From: an uncultured Prolixibacteraceae bacterium
GTDB lineage: Bacteria > Bacteroidota > Bacteroidia > Bacteroidales > Prolixibacteraceae
Assembly (NCBI GenBank): GCA_937915865.1
Contig: CALGIG010000080.1
Span: 69,276-133,275 of the forward strand
Length of the DNA stretch: 64,000 bases
Direction: 5' to 3'
Shown here: piece after piece, positions 55,923 through 63,998 of the stretch
How the letters are laid out: every line of letters starts with the position of its first letter
Position numbering within the stretch: position 1 is the stretch's first letter
Notes under the pieces: generated by a model
The model's input: only the letters and a program-made list of their open reading frames with translations
Told to the model about the DNA's origin: nothing
Database searches by the model: none
Position numbers and translations under genes: made by a program

Positions 55923-58280
55923 ATGAAAAGTACCATTAAATCGACACTTCGGAATTTTATCCGAAAGCCGGTAACCAACCTGATCAATTTGAGCGGTCTG
56001 GTTATTAGTCTGACGCTGGTAATTATCCTTGCTGTTTACTCGTATAGCGAACTAACAACTGACAACTACCACAAAAACGGCGACCGTGTTTATTTGTATG
56101 CCGATTTAAATGGGAATATATATTTGCCCGCCTTGCTGAAGGATCAGATTGATCTCTCCATACCAGATATTGAAGCATCTGTAAGGGTATCCGGAACCTG
56201 GGATATCCCGGTTTTTCAAGCAGATAAAGGTGAACCAATAACATCTGATCTGGTTTTTGCCGACGAGGACTTTTTCAAACTTTTTACTTACCATGTAGTC
56301 GAAGGCAATTTGTCGACAGCATTGAAAGCCCCAATGACAGTAGTTATTACCAAGTCACTGGCTGGAAAACTCTTCGGGAAGGAGCCTGCAATTGGGAAAA
56401 CGTTCAAACTCAACAACAATAAGGAGTTGACTGTGACGGCTGTCGTTGAAGAGCCCAAAGCCAATTCTTGTTTTTCATTCAATGCGCTGACTTCCAATGC
56501 CACACGTAAAATAGTGATGCCCAATGAAGGTGAATTTACTGATTGGGATAATGGGAACTTTCAGCTGTTTGTACTACTTAGAAAAGGTGTTGACACTGAG
56601 AAAATAACGAAAAGCATCCTGAAACTTTTTCCTGAGACAACTAGAAATTTCTACCCAGGGCTTAAGTTAAATCCGTTGAGAAGTATCTATTTCTCAAATT
56701 TCAATCTTTACGGCAACACCTATTTACAACATGGAGATAAGCGAAAAGTAATGATCCTTCTGTTGGTAGCAGTTCTTGTTCTGATGATTTCGCTTGTCAA
56801 TTTCATCAACATTTCCTCTTCACAGTGGTATGAAAAAATCAAACAAACAGGAGTATTAAAAGTGGTAGGGGCAAAAAGCTCGTCCATTCTTTGGAATTTT
56901 TTGATGGGGTCAGGCTTATTTTTTTTGGTAGCGCTTGTACTTTCAATTTTTTTAATTCGCCTGCTTACCCCTTTTATCCAGGAATATACCGGTATACATT
57001 TCAATAGTAATCTGACAATAGCCCCAGGTTTTATCTTGTCGATAGTTGCTGGCACAATATTGATAAGCTTATTGTTTAGCATCATACCTGCAATCAAAAT
57101 AGCCTCTTCGAAGGCCGTTGATAATCTGAAAAGAAAGACAGAACAAAGGGAAAGGGCCCTCTCTCCCATTGGAGCGATGGTTACAACCCAATTTGTTATT
57201 GCCATTGTATTAATTGCATTTACGGTACTGGTACAAAAGCAGGTCAACTTTGGCAGCAGCAACCTTGGATTCAACAAGGAAAATATCGTCGGGATTAAAC
57301 TGACAGAACAATTAAGCAATAAAAGAGAATTACTCGAAAAACTACTTCGGGATCAAGCTTCTGTCAAAAATGTTTCCTTAGGACAATACTATCCAGGCAA
57401 ACTTAATTCGCATTGGAGTACCAAGATTGAGTTGAAGGGAATGAAAAAACCCGTAGATTTTGACACATTCACTGCTGATGGTAATTTTTTCCAATTGACG
57501 GGCATGAAACTAGTAATGGGAAGATTCTTTGATTCAACTAGTTCTGTTGACAAAAATAAGGTAGTGGTAAATGAAGCTTTTGTACAAGAATACCAGCTCG
57601 ATAATCCGGTTGGTGCAACATTACTTATGGGAAGAGATGGGCAAAAGTCAGAAATAGTTGGAGTTATGAAAGATTTCCACTACAAGCCTGTCAATCAAAA
57701 AATAGTCCCGCTTGTTGTCCGAAATGATCCATGGGCATCATACTGTCTGGTTGAATTACAAACAGGAGATTTTAATTCCCTGCATCAAATCATTCAGTAT
57801 ATCAAGAAAATAACAGCAGAGCTTTCACCCTCATTTCCTGTTGAGACTGCTTTTCTGGATCAAGCTATTGAACAGATGTACCGTTCAGAATTACAGTTCA
57901 GAAGAACTTTTACCCTGTTTGCCGGATGCGCACTGGTAATCTGCTGTCTGGGTATTTTGGCAATGTCGCTGTTTACCTGCCAGCGCCGGATTAAAGAAAT
58001 TGGAATACGAAAAGTAAATGGAGCTAAAGTTTCGGAAGTATTGGCCATGCTTAACCGCGATTTTGTGAAATGGGTAGCCATTGCTTTTGTAATAGCCACG
58101 CCAGTTGCATATTACGCCATGAGTCGCTGGCTCGAAGGTTTTGCATATAAAACAAATCTAAGTTGGTGGATTTTTGCCCTGTCTGGGTTACTGGCGCTGG
58201 GAATTGCTTTGCTAACAGTTTCATTTCAATCGTGGAAGGCAGCAACGAGGAATCCGGTGGAAGCGCTGAGGTATGAATGA
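55923..58280 (+). CDS. P22: double-FtsX ABC transporter permease (pair with P21)
   Basis: P22 has 785 residues. The first coupling site is KQTGVLKVVGAK near 307, and the second is KEIGIRKVNGAK near 691. Domain 2 has VVNEAFVQEYQLDNPVGATL and IVGVMKDFHYKPVNQ. The first half ends SKAVDNLKRK, as in P21. The C-terminal cassette is RWLEGFAYKTNLSWWIF, VSFQSWKAATRNPVEALRYE. In both P21 and P22 the TM6 region carries CCLGILAMSLF, then CQRRIKEIG, a subgroup signature. P23 starts 24 bases after the stop. Confidence 0.94.
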   Translation: MKSTIKSTLRNFIRKPVTNLINLSGLVISLTLVIILAVYSYSELTTDNYHKNGDRVYLYADLNGNIYLPALLKDQIDLSIPDIEASVRVSGTWDIPVFQADKGEPITSDLVFADEDFFKLFTYHVVEGNLSTALKAPMTVVITKSLAGKLFGKEPAIGKTFKLNNNKELTVTAVVEEPKANSCFSFNALTSNATRKIVMPNEGEFTDWDNGNFQLFVLLRKGVDTEKITKSILKLFPETTRNFYPGLKLNPLRSIYFSNFNLYGNTYLQHGDKRKVMILLLVAVLVLMISLVNFINISSSQWYEKIKQTGVLKVVGAKSSSILWNFLMGSGLFFLVALVLSIFLIRLLTPFIQEYTGIHFNSNLTIAPGFILSIVAGTILISLLFSIIPAIKIASSKAVDNLKRKTEQRERALSPIGAMVTTQFVIAIVLIAFTVLVQKQVNFGSSNLGFNKENIVGIKLTEQLSNKRELLEKLLRDQASVKNVSLGQYYPGKLNSHWSTKIELKGMKKPVDFDTFTADGNFFQLTGMKLVMGRFFDSTSSVDKNKVVVNEAFVQEYQLDNPVGATLLMGRDGQKSEIVGVMKDFHYKPVNQKIVPLVVRNDPWASYCLVELQTGDFNSLHQIIQYIKKITAELSPSFPVETAFLDQAIEQMYRSELQFRRTFTLFAGCALVICCLGILAMSLFTCQRRIKEIGIRKVNGAKVSEVLAMLNRDFVKWVAIAFVIATPVAYYAMSRWLEGFAYKTNLSWWIFALSGLLALGIALLTVSFQSWKAATRNPVEALRYE

Positions 58281-58304
58281 TATAAACCTGAAAAACCAAA
58301 AACT

Positions 58305-60653
58305 ATGAACCGAAACTTTATCAAAATCGCCCTGCGCTACCTGTGGCGCAACAAAACCTACAGCATTCTGAATTTTATTTGCCTCACTTTTGGGTTGGCC
58401 TGTACCATTGTAGCTGTTTTACACATAAACAATACATTGAACTACAATAAGTTTCACACAAATTACAACCGCCTTTACACAGTTGATGCCTATGTCACCT
58501 ATTTCAACGGAGATAAATTTCCGAAAGAATACCTTTCGGCTTCGTTAACTGATTTACTTAAAACCAATGCTCCTGAAATTGAAGAAATGACCCGAGTGGC
58601 CGAACGTGATTTCGATTTTGTAAGTGGAGATAAAACATTTCGTGAAGATGGCCTGTTTGCCGACAACAATTTCTTTCAGGTCTTTTCATTTCCGCTTCTT
58701 CATGGTAATGAAAAGGTTTTGAGCGATGTAAATTCGATGGCCATATCGGAAAGTATTGCACTAAAGCTTTTCGAAACAACCGACTGCGTTGGCAAAACTG
58801 TGACTATAAAAAACGGTCCGAAAGGAAACGCATTCACTGTTTCAGGCGTTTTTAAGCAGGTTCCACGGCAATCGGTTATGCAATTCGATTTCGTGATCCC
58901 GTTTGCCCGTTTTCTGGCCGACAACACATGGGCGCTCGAAACTGGTTCATCGTCAAACCTTACCTGGGCCTTGCTGAAAGAAAATGCCGACAGCAAAATG
59001 ATCGAGTCCAAAATCAAAAACCTGATCAAAACGCAGGAAGCTACTCTGAATCAGGAACTTTTCCTTTTCCCGATGAAAGACAAAAACCTGTATTCGTATG
59101 CTGCCGGGAAGCGCGTATGGCGCGAAATGCGTAATGTTGTGATTGCTGGATCGATTGGCTTTGCCATTTTGCTCATTGCCTGCTTCAACTTTATCAACCT
59201 GGCCATTGCTTTAAATATTCGAAGGTATCGCGAAGCCGGGATTAAGAAAGTTTCGGGATCGGGTAAATCGGGTATTGTTTTACAGTTCCTGGGCGAAACA
59301 TTTATCTTAACCTTCATTAGCCTGGTCAGCGCAATTTTGTTAGTGAAAATGTCACTTCCAGGGTTTAACTCTATGTTTCATAACGATATAGAATTTAATT
59401 TGCTCGACAGGGAAATGTTACTTTTTTTCATCTCTGTAGTAACCTTTACCAGCCTGGCATCGGGCTTGTTACCAGCACTATACCTGGCATCGTCAAACCC
59501 GATCAGCGTACTCAAGGGGAAGCTGGCAACCAGCCACAGTTACAGTAAATTCAGGCAAAGCCTTATCGTGTTTCAGTTTATTATTCCTATTATGCTGATA
59601 ATAAGCATGATGATTATCAAAACCCAGGACAAATACATGCGCGAATTTGATCTTGGTGTGGATAAAAACAAACTGATTATTCTGAATAACACCGAAAACC
59701 TGCAAAAACACGCCAACGCAGTAAAAGCTGAATTACAGTCTATTCCTGAAATAAATACAGTAAGTTATACCAATTGTATTCCTGCCAGGGGAACCCGGCC
59801 TACAAGCGAAGTTAACTGGGATGGAAAAGATGCTTCGGAAAAGCTACATTTTTGGTGTATCAATGCTGATTTCGACTACAATAAGGCGGTGAATATAAAC
59901 ATCACAGAAGGACGATTCTTTAATCCTTCGTTTTCTTCGGATTCAGCTAGTTATATGATAAATGATGTAGCTGCCAAGGTTATGAAATATAAAAATCCGG
60001 TAGGCTCGCAAATCACGGTTGAAGGCAAAAAAGGCGTGATTATCGGCGTTTTCAAAGATTTTCATGCCATCGATCTGGCCGGCCCGATAGTACCGACTAT
60101 TATCCGAATAAAGTCTGAAGAATGTAACACATTACTAATCAAGTATTCTTCTGGTAATTTTCCAAAAATAGCTGAAAATATCCGCAAAGTATTCCGCAAA
60201 TACGAACCCGAAACTATTTTCCAACCTGTTTTATACCGCGACCTGGCTTCGTATTCTGAATTAAGTATGCCATCGAACCTGATAGGGTTGGCATTTATCA
60301 TTGCTTTGGCCCTTGCCTGCATGGGGATGTTCGGTCTGGCTTCGTTCACTTCCGAAAGCCGCACCAAGGAAATTGGCATCCGCAAAGCCAACGGAGCAAC
60401 AATCCGGTCAATCGTCAGGTTATTGCTTTCCAGTTATACCAAATGGTTGTTTATTAGCATATTAATTGCAATACCTTTTGCTTTCTTACTTGGAAAAATT
60501 TTTTTAGGAAATTTCTATTTCCACACTGATATGCCAGTATGGGCATTCGTGCTGGGACCAATTATTGCAGCATTTGTAGCGCTTTCAACTGTAAGTTCTC
60601 AAACCTGGAGCGCCGCCAGTCGTAACCCCGTAAAGTCGCTGAGGTATGAGTAA
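58305..60653 (+). CDS. P23: double-FtsX ABC transporter permease (last in array)
   Basis: P23 has 782 residues. The coupling motifs are REAGIKKVSGSG near 309 and KEIGIRKANGAT near 688. The first half ends SNPISVLKGK. Domain 2 has MINDVAAKVMKYKNPVGSQI, with Asp in place of the usual Glu, then IIGVFKDFHAIDLA. The last hairpin (GNFYFHTDMPVWAF) and the tail SRNPVKSLRYE depart from the shared cassette. Like P1 at the other end, this terminal gene seems outside the homogenised set. A family C palindrome and a small hairpin follow. Confidence 0.93.
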   Translation: MNRNFIKIALRYLWRNKTYSILNFICLTFGLACTIVAVLHINNTLNYNKFHTNYNRLYTVDAYVTYFNGDKFPKEYLSASLTDLLKTNAPEIEEMTRVAERDFDFVSGDKTFREDGLFADNNFFQVFSFPLLHGNEKVLSDVNSMAISESIALKLFETTDCVGKTVTIKNGPKGNAFTVSGVFKQVPRQSVMQFDFVIPFARFLADNTWALETGSSSNLTWALLKENADSKMIESKIKNLIKTQEATLNQELFLFPMKDKNLYSYAAGKRVWREMRNVVIAGSIGFAILLIACFNFINLAIALNIRRYREAGIKKVSGSGKSGIVLQFLGETFILTFISLVSAILLVKMSLPGFNSMFHNDIEFNLLDREMLLFFISVVTFTSLASGLLPALYLASSNPISVLKGKLATSHSYSKFRQSLIVFQFIIPIMLIISMMIIKTQDKYMREFDLGVDKNKLIILNNTENLQKHANAVKAELQSIPEINTVSYTNCIPARGTRPTSEVNWDGKDASEKLHFWCINADFDYNKAVNINITEGRFFNPSFSSDSASYMINDVAAKVMKYKNPVGSQITVEGKKGVIIGVFKDFHAIDLAGPIVPTIIRIKSEECNTLLIKYSSGNFPKIAENIRKVFRKYEPETIFQPVLYRDLASYSELSMPSNLIGLAFIIALALACMGMFGLASFTSESRTKEIGIRKANGATIRSIVRLLLSSYTKWLFISILIAIPFAFLLGKIFLGNFYFHTDMPVWAFVLGPIIAAFVALSTVSSQTWSAASRNPVKSLRYE

Positions 60654-60671
60654 GCAAAGCCTTACTCTGAT

Positions 60672-60706
60672 TAGTCAAAGCTTCACTTGGAGTGAAACCC
60701 TGACTA
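60672..60706. repeat. Family C palindrome after P23
   Basis: TAGTCAAAGCTTCACTTGGA then GTGAAACCCTGACTA is a partly degraded copy of the element in the P15 stop. It is followed, as there, by GCGAAGGAA (60718-60726), so the repeat unit may extend to about 60726. Confidence 0.75.
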
Positions 60707-60731
60707 AAAATGAACGAGCGAAGGAATTACC

Positions 60732-60750
60732 CTAAACTCCTGAAGTTTAG
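60732..60750. terminator. Small hairpin downstream of P23
   Basis: CTAAACT-CCTGA-AGTTTAG forms a seven-base-pair stem, followed by ACGAAAATTTATTG. There is no clean T tract. It could help end the permease transcript before the DUF4097-like gene, or simply be another intergenic palindrome. Confidence 0.35.
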
Positions 60751-60830
60751 ACGAAAATTTATTGTAACGAAACGAAAAAAAAGGCGTCTTTATATGCGAC
60801 AACCTCATTTAAACAATTAAAAAACTCATT

Positions 60831-61865
60831 ATGAAACAAACATGTTTGCAGAAAACACAAACACTGACGAAAATTCTGACTACCATGAAAATGTACACAA
60901 TGATTGCAATGCTCCTGTCTCTGCTTTCAATGAATGGATTTGCGAAGGATGACCCGGCTACTATTACAAAAACCTTTGAAATGAAAGAGCCCGGCTCACT
61001 CCACGCCTCATCCTCAGGCGGAGGAGTAACTGTTCAATCACACGATCAGCCACAAGTAATTATACAGGCTTATGTGCGAAAAAACGGTAAAATTTTATCG
61101 CCAACCGACCCCATGCTGAAAGAGGTTTTGGAAGCATTCGATCTGAATTTTTCAAAAAGTGGTTCTGCTGTTACAGCTATTGTCGAACGCAAGTTGCGCA
61201 TGAACTTCTGGAATAACGTGGGCATTTCGTTAACCATTCTTGTTCCGAAAGAAATGTCGTGCAAAGTCTCGTCAAGCGGAGGTGGCGTAAAAATTTCGGG
61301 AGTGAAGGGAACACACGATTTTTCGAGCAGCGGTGGAGGTGTTCACCTCGAAAATGTAACCGGTACAACAGAAGCCAGTTCTTCTGGCGGCGGAGTACAT
61401 GTGACAAACCAAAACGGCGATGTGCGTTTGAGTTCGAGCGGTGGTGGTGTAACATTAGATGATGCCCAGGGAAATGTTTACGCTCATAGTTCGGGTGGCG
61501 GTGTAAGCCTGAAAAATATTAAAGGGAATGTGGAAGCGAGCAGCAGTGGCGGCGGTGTACACGTTTCGGGAGAATGCGCTTCAGTAAAAGCCAAATCCAG
61601 CGGTGGATCAGTCCATGTTGATATCAGGAACTTAACGAAAGAGTTAAACCTCGAATCCAGCGGCGGCGGAGTTGATGCATTCATTCGCGATGGCAAAAAC
61701 CTTGGTCTCGATCTGGATTTGCAATCCGACCGGGTAAATATTGAACTTCAGAATTTTTCGGGGAAATCGGAGAAAAACCGGGTTAAAGGGACCATGAATA
61801 AAGGTGGAATTCCAGTTTACATACATGCCTCGGGTGGCAGCGCCAATGTAAAATTCGAAGAATAA
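60831..61865 (+). CDS. Exported DUF4097-like protein with SSGGGV repeats
   Basis: The protein has 344 residues. The first ATG is 60831. ATG 60885 would give a cleaner signal peptide (MKMYTMIAMLLSLLSMNGFA), with cleavage near the Ala before KDDP. The mature protein has about ten copies of SSSGGGV or close variants. The central ones are about 17 residues apart, with alternating hydrophobic residues, as expected of a right-handed beta-solenoid in DUF4097/DUF2807-type adhesin-like proteins. It probably acts in the periplasm or at the cell surface. It follows the permease array on the same strand after 177 bases, but repeats in the gap make co-transcription uncertain. Confidence 0.85.
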   Translation: MKQTCLQKTQTLTKILTTMKMYTMIAMLLSLLSMNGFAKDDPATITKTFEMKEPGSLHASSSGGGVTVQSHDQPQVIIQAYVRKNGKILSPTDPMLKEVLEAFDLNFSKSGSAVTAIVERKLRMNFWNNVGISLTILVPKEMSCKVSSSGGGVKISGVKGTHDFSSSGGGVHLENVTGTTEASSSGGGVHVTNQNGDVRLSSSGGGVTLDDAQGNVYAHSSGGGVSLKNIKGNVEASSSGGGVHVSGECASVKAKSSGGSVHVDIRNLTKELNLESSGGGVDAFIRDGKNLGLDLDLQSDRVNIELQNFSGKSEKNRVKGTMNKGGIPVYIHASGGSANVKFEE

Positions 61866-61890
61866 TGCAGCAATAAAAATCTATCCAAGC

Positions 61891-61923
61891 AGTCAGGGCT
61901 TCACTCGAAGTGAAACCCTGACT
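61891..61923. repeat. Family C palindrome between convergent genes
   Basis: AGTCAGGGCTTCACTCGAAG then TGAAACCCTGACT is almost identical to the P15 copy. It sits 25 bases after the + strand DUF4097-like gene and 88 bases from the end of the convergent - strand gene. Here it could serve as a bidirectional terminator. The remaining gap bases show nothing else. Confidence 0.8.
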
Positions 61924-62011
61924 AACAAAACTTGACAGAGGTATTCTAATTTCCAGGTAACAGTTGCTTAGTGTCAATCTGATTAGCCTATTTACAACTG
62001 TACCAAAGGTG

Positions 62012-62566
62012 TTAGTCATTTAGCTTGCCAACCACTTCATACGAGCGTTTACTTTGTACTGGTTTATACAACGTCCCGTCGCATTCGTAATAGAGTTTCC
62101 CATCAATTTCCACTTCGGCAGCATTATACGGAAGTTTCCCAACCACAGCGCCAACCGGAGGTTCAACAACCACATATTCCCGTTGCTGTGATACAGTATA
62201 AAAGACACCGCCAAAATAAAAGTACGGAATTGCGCCTACCGAAATTCGAACAAACCCAACCGGAAGAACAGCGACACGAACGCCAATCGGTGGAGCTACC
62301 CGAACATATATACCACTACGCAAAGTATAAAATACACCACTACTGAAATAAAACGGACTGCCTGCATGATGAACTACAACCGCTGTGCGGGGCAAACGGT
62401 GCACAGGTTTCACCACAGGATGTTTGCGGTAAACCACTGTTCCGCGCGGAGTTTGAACCACTGTTCGCCTCGGTGTACTGACAACCCTTCGCTGCGCCAT
62501 CGATTCTATTCCCGAGAATAGAAATAAAACAAGCAATACTCTGATAATTATTTGTTTGGTCTTCAT
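62012..62566 (-). CDS. Exported DUF6515-like protein
   Basis: The protein has 184 residues from ATG 62566. A TTG at 62587 that overlaps the previous stop is less likely. The signal peptide MKTKQIIIRVLLVLFLFSGI ends near SMAQ. A basic Val/Arg/Pro-rich linker (RRVVSTPRRTVVQTPRGTVV) is followed by three related units, GVFYTLRSGIYVRVAPPIGV, GVFYTVSQQREYVVVEPPVG and LYYECDGTLYKPV, each with a Y-x-(2-3)-G-x-(F/L)-Y core. This arrangement is typical of DUF6515 periplasmic or surface proteins of unknown function in Bacteroidota. It is third in a - strand group, 17 bases after the hydrolase gene. Confidence 0.8.
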   Translation of the reverse strand: MKTKQIIIRVLLVLFLFSGIESMAQRRVVSTPRRTVVQTPRGTVVYRKHPVVKPVHRLPRTAVVVHHAGSPFYFSSGVFYTLRSGIYVRVAPPIGVRVAVLPVGFVRISVGAIPYFYFGGVFYTVSQQREYVVVEPPVGAVVGKLPYNAAEVEIDGKLYYECDGTLYKPVQSKRSYEVVGKLND

Positions 62567-62583
62567 TTTTTTGTTTTTAAAGT

Positions 62584-63633
62584 TCAATCACAATATGCAC
62601 TTCGTGGGTTCAAAAGGCCACTGCATCTGAATTCGTATTTGCTTTGATCGTATTTTGGTATTGGATTATCGGTGACTTCCAACGGAGTCAGGGCTTTCCC
62701 GTTGTAGCTTGGCAGGGTTATTTGTTCGGTTGAGCCATTGCCCAATGCCACATTTTTCCCGGCGGCGCTCCCGTTGAAACTGTAATCCATCAACGCATCG
62801 ATCAAACGATACAGACAATAATAGTCGTAAGCATCGTAGGCTTTCAGGCTGCTGGGCAAGTTGTGTTCGGCAGTGTAGGTATACCCTTCAACAATGCTCT
62901 TTTTCACGAGGATAAAATCTTTTTCAGAAGCTGGAATATTGATGTTTTTGAAAATATCGATAGCCATCCGGTGATCGTTGATTTCATCGTCGTCGTAAAC
63001 TTCTGCAATGAATTTCGTGTTGGACGGAAAATCTTTCAACTGTTCATTCGTAATTTGATAAGCATACCATGGGGCAAGTGTAAAGATGAACCGTCCGTTA
63101 TCGCCCCAGCCTTTTTCGATAAATGCTTTGTGCGAAAGCGCGATAGCTGCTCCGCCACCAAACGAATGACCTACAAACCCAACTTTGGTCGAATCAATCA
63201 GGTTCGGGTACTTTTTTACTGCAGCCTGAATACCAGCCCACATCACATTGTAACGCCCGTCAATCGACGAGTTTAGCGTGGGGTAAGGCGAAAAAACAAC
63301 CGTGTATCCCTTCTTAGCCACGAAATGCAGGATTCCGAGCCATGAGGTGATATTTTCGCCCCCAAAGCCGTGCAGGTAAAAAACCGTCGGACGCGGAGAT
63401 GTAACTCCTTTCGGGTAAAGAACAGTCACATTTTTCTGACTGTATTCCGGGCTTGCGAAATCAACTTCGGCTACTTCATAGTCGCCGTCTTTTCCGTAAC
63501 CCGAAGTAGGCCGCGATACGGGCCCCTGTAAATCGTCGCTGCCTGTTTCTTCAGCGGGAGCGGTTTCGGCTTTGGAACAGGCCGAAAAAACAACGAGCGT
63601 CAAAAGCAATGTAATTTGAAAGATGAGTTTCAT
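62584..63633 (-). CDS. Lipoprotein alpha/beta hydrolase
   Basis: The protein has 349 residues. The N-terminus LLLTLVVFSAC gives a lipobox with Cys 19, so the mature protein is probably a membrane-anchored periplasmic or surface lipoprotein. The fold is visible from the oxyanion motif HGFGG (88-92) and the nucleophile elbow GHSFGG (Ser 157). A likely acid and base are in YDDDEINDH (Asp 216, His 221). It resembles chlorophyllase or platelet-activating-factor-acetylhydrolase-like esterases (YLHGFGG, and the domain between Ser and the acid). The substrate is unknown. The start is 2 bases after the upstream gene, so the two are surely co-transcribed. Confidence 0.88.
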   Translation of the reverse strand: MKLIFQITLLLTLVVFSACSKAETAPAEETGSDDLQGPVSRPTSGYGKDGDYEVAEVDFASPEYSQKNVTVLYPKGVTSPRPTVFYLHGFGGENITSWLGILHFVAKKGYTVVFSPYPTLNSSIDGRYNVMWAGIQAAVKKYPNLIDSTKVGFVGHSFGGGAAIALSHKAFIEKGWGDNGRFIFTLAPWYAYQITNEQLKDFPSNTKFIAEVYDDDEINDHRMAIDIFKNINIPASEKDFILVKKSIVEGYTYTAEHNLPSSLKAYDAYDYYCLYRLIDALMDYSFNGSAAGKNVALGNGSTEQITLPSYNGKALTPLEVTDNPIPKYDQSKYEFRCSGLLNPRSAYCD

Positions 63634-63635
63634 GT

Positions 63636-63998
63636 TTAACCGTTTTTTCGTTGCTGATAGGCTTCTTTCATCTTTTCACGCAGTTCCTCTTTCTTGTCCA
63701 GATAAATCTGGTATTGGTCTTTGTTCAGGATTTTCTTCAACTCTTTGTCCTTTTCATCCATGATCGATTTCGCTTTTTTCAGCTTGGCAAGCTTTCCCGG
63801 AATATTTTTCACACCATCCATTTGCCTGGCGTATTTCAGGTTAAGCGGATCAATCTGAACCTGCTGGTCATCGCTAAGCTTAAGGTTTTGCTTCATCCAT
63901 TCGGTTTGAAAACGGGCGCGTTCTTCTGCAGTTCGCTTGGATTCAAAATTAGTGGTGGTCGAAAGAAGTGTACAGGGACGACTTTCTACTGATGTTAA
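63636..63998 (-). CDS. Partial LTXXQ/Spy-like protein, cut by the window edge
   Basis: The reading frame stays open from its stop at 63636 to the right edge, so the N-terminus is missing. ATG 63896 would give an 86-residue product. However, the upstream in-frame residues TAEERARFQTEWMKQNLKLS read like the conserved start of Bacteroidota LTXXQ-type proteins, so the gene almost certainly starts further out. The rest is charged and helical (KLAKLKKAKSIMDEKDKELK, DQYQIYLDKKEELREKMKE), as in Spy/CpxP-like periplasmic proteins with a role in envelope stress or chaperoning. The hydrolase gene follows 2 bases later. Confidence 0.7.
   Translation of the reverse strand, partial: LTSVESRPCTLLSTTTNFESKRTAEERARFQTEWMKQNLKLSDDQQVQIDPLNLKYARQMDGVKNIPGKLAKLKKAKSIMDEKDKELKKILNKDQYQIYLDKKEELREKMKEAYQQRKNG

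Noticed and set aside
56720..57319. Long antisense ORF of 199 codons inside P22
   Set aside because: It lies wholly inside P22, its residues show no domain, and similar antisense frames occur in many of the paralogues because of shared codon patterns.
199..60653. Invertible shufflon or silent-cassette switching system
   Set aside because: No recombinase gene or inverted partial coding segments were seen. All permeases have the same orientation and their own start codons. Gene conversion explains the identities with less.
199..60653. Diversity-generating retroelement acting on the permeases
   Set aside because: There is no reverse transcriptase and no template/variable repeat pair with adenine-directed changes. 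The variable parts are whole domains, not short 3' ends; here the 3' ends are the constant part.
62863..63276. Plus-strand ORF of 137 codons opposite the hydrolase gene
   Set aside because: The minus-strand gene has a lipobox, oxyanion motif and nucleophile elbow; the plus-strand frame has no recognisable features.
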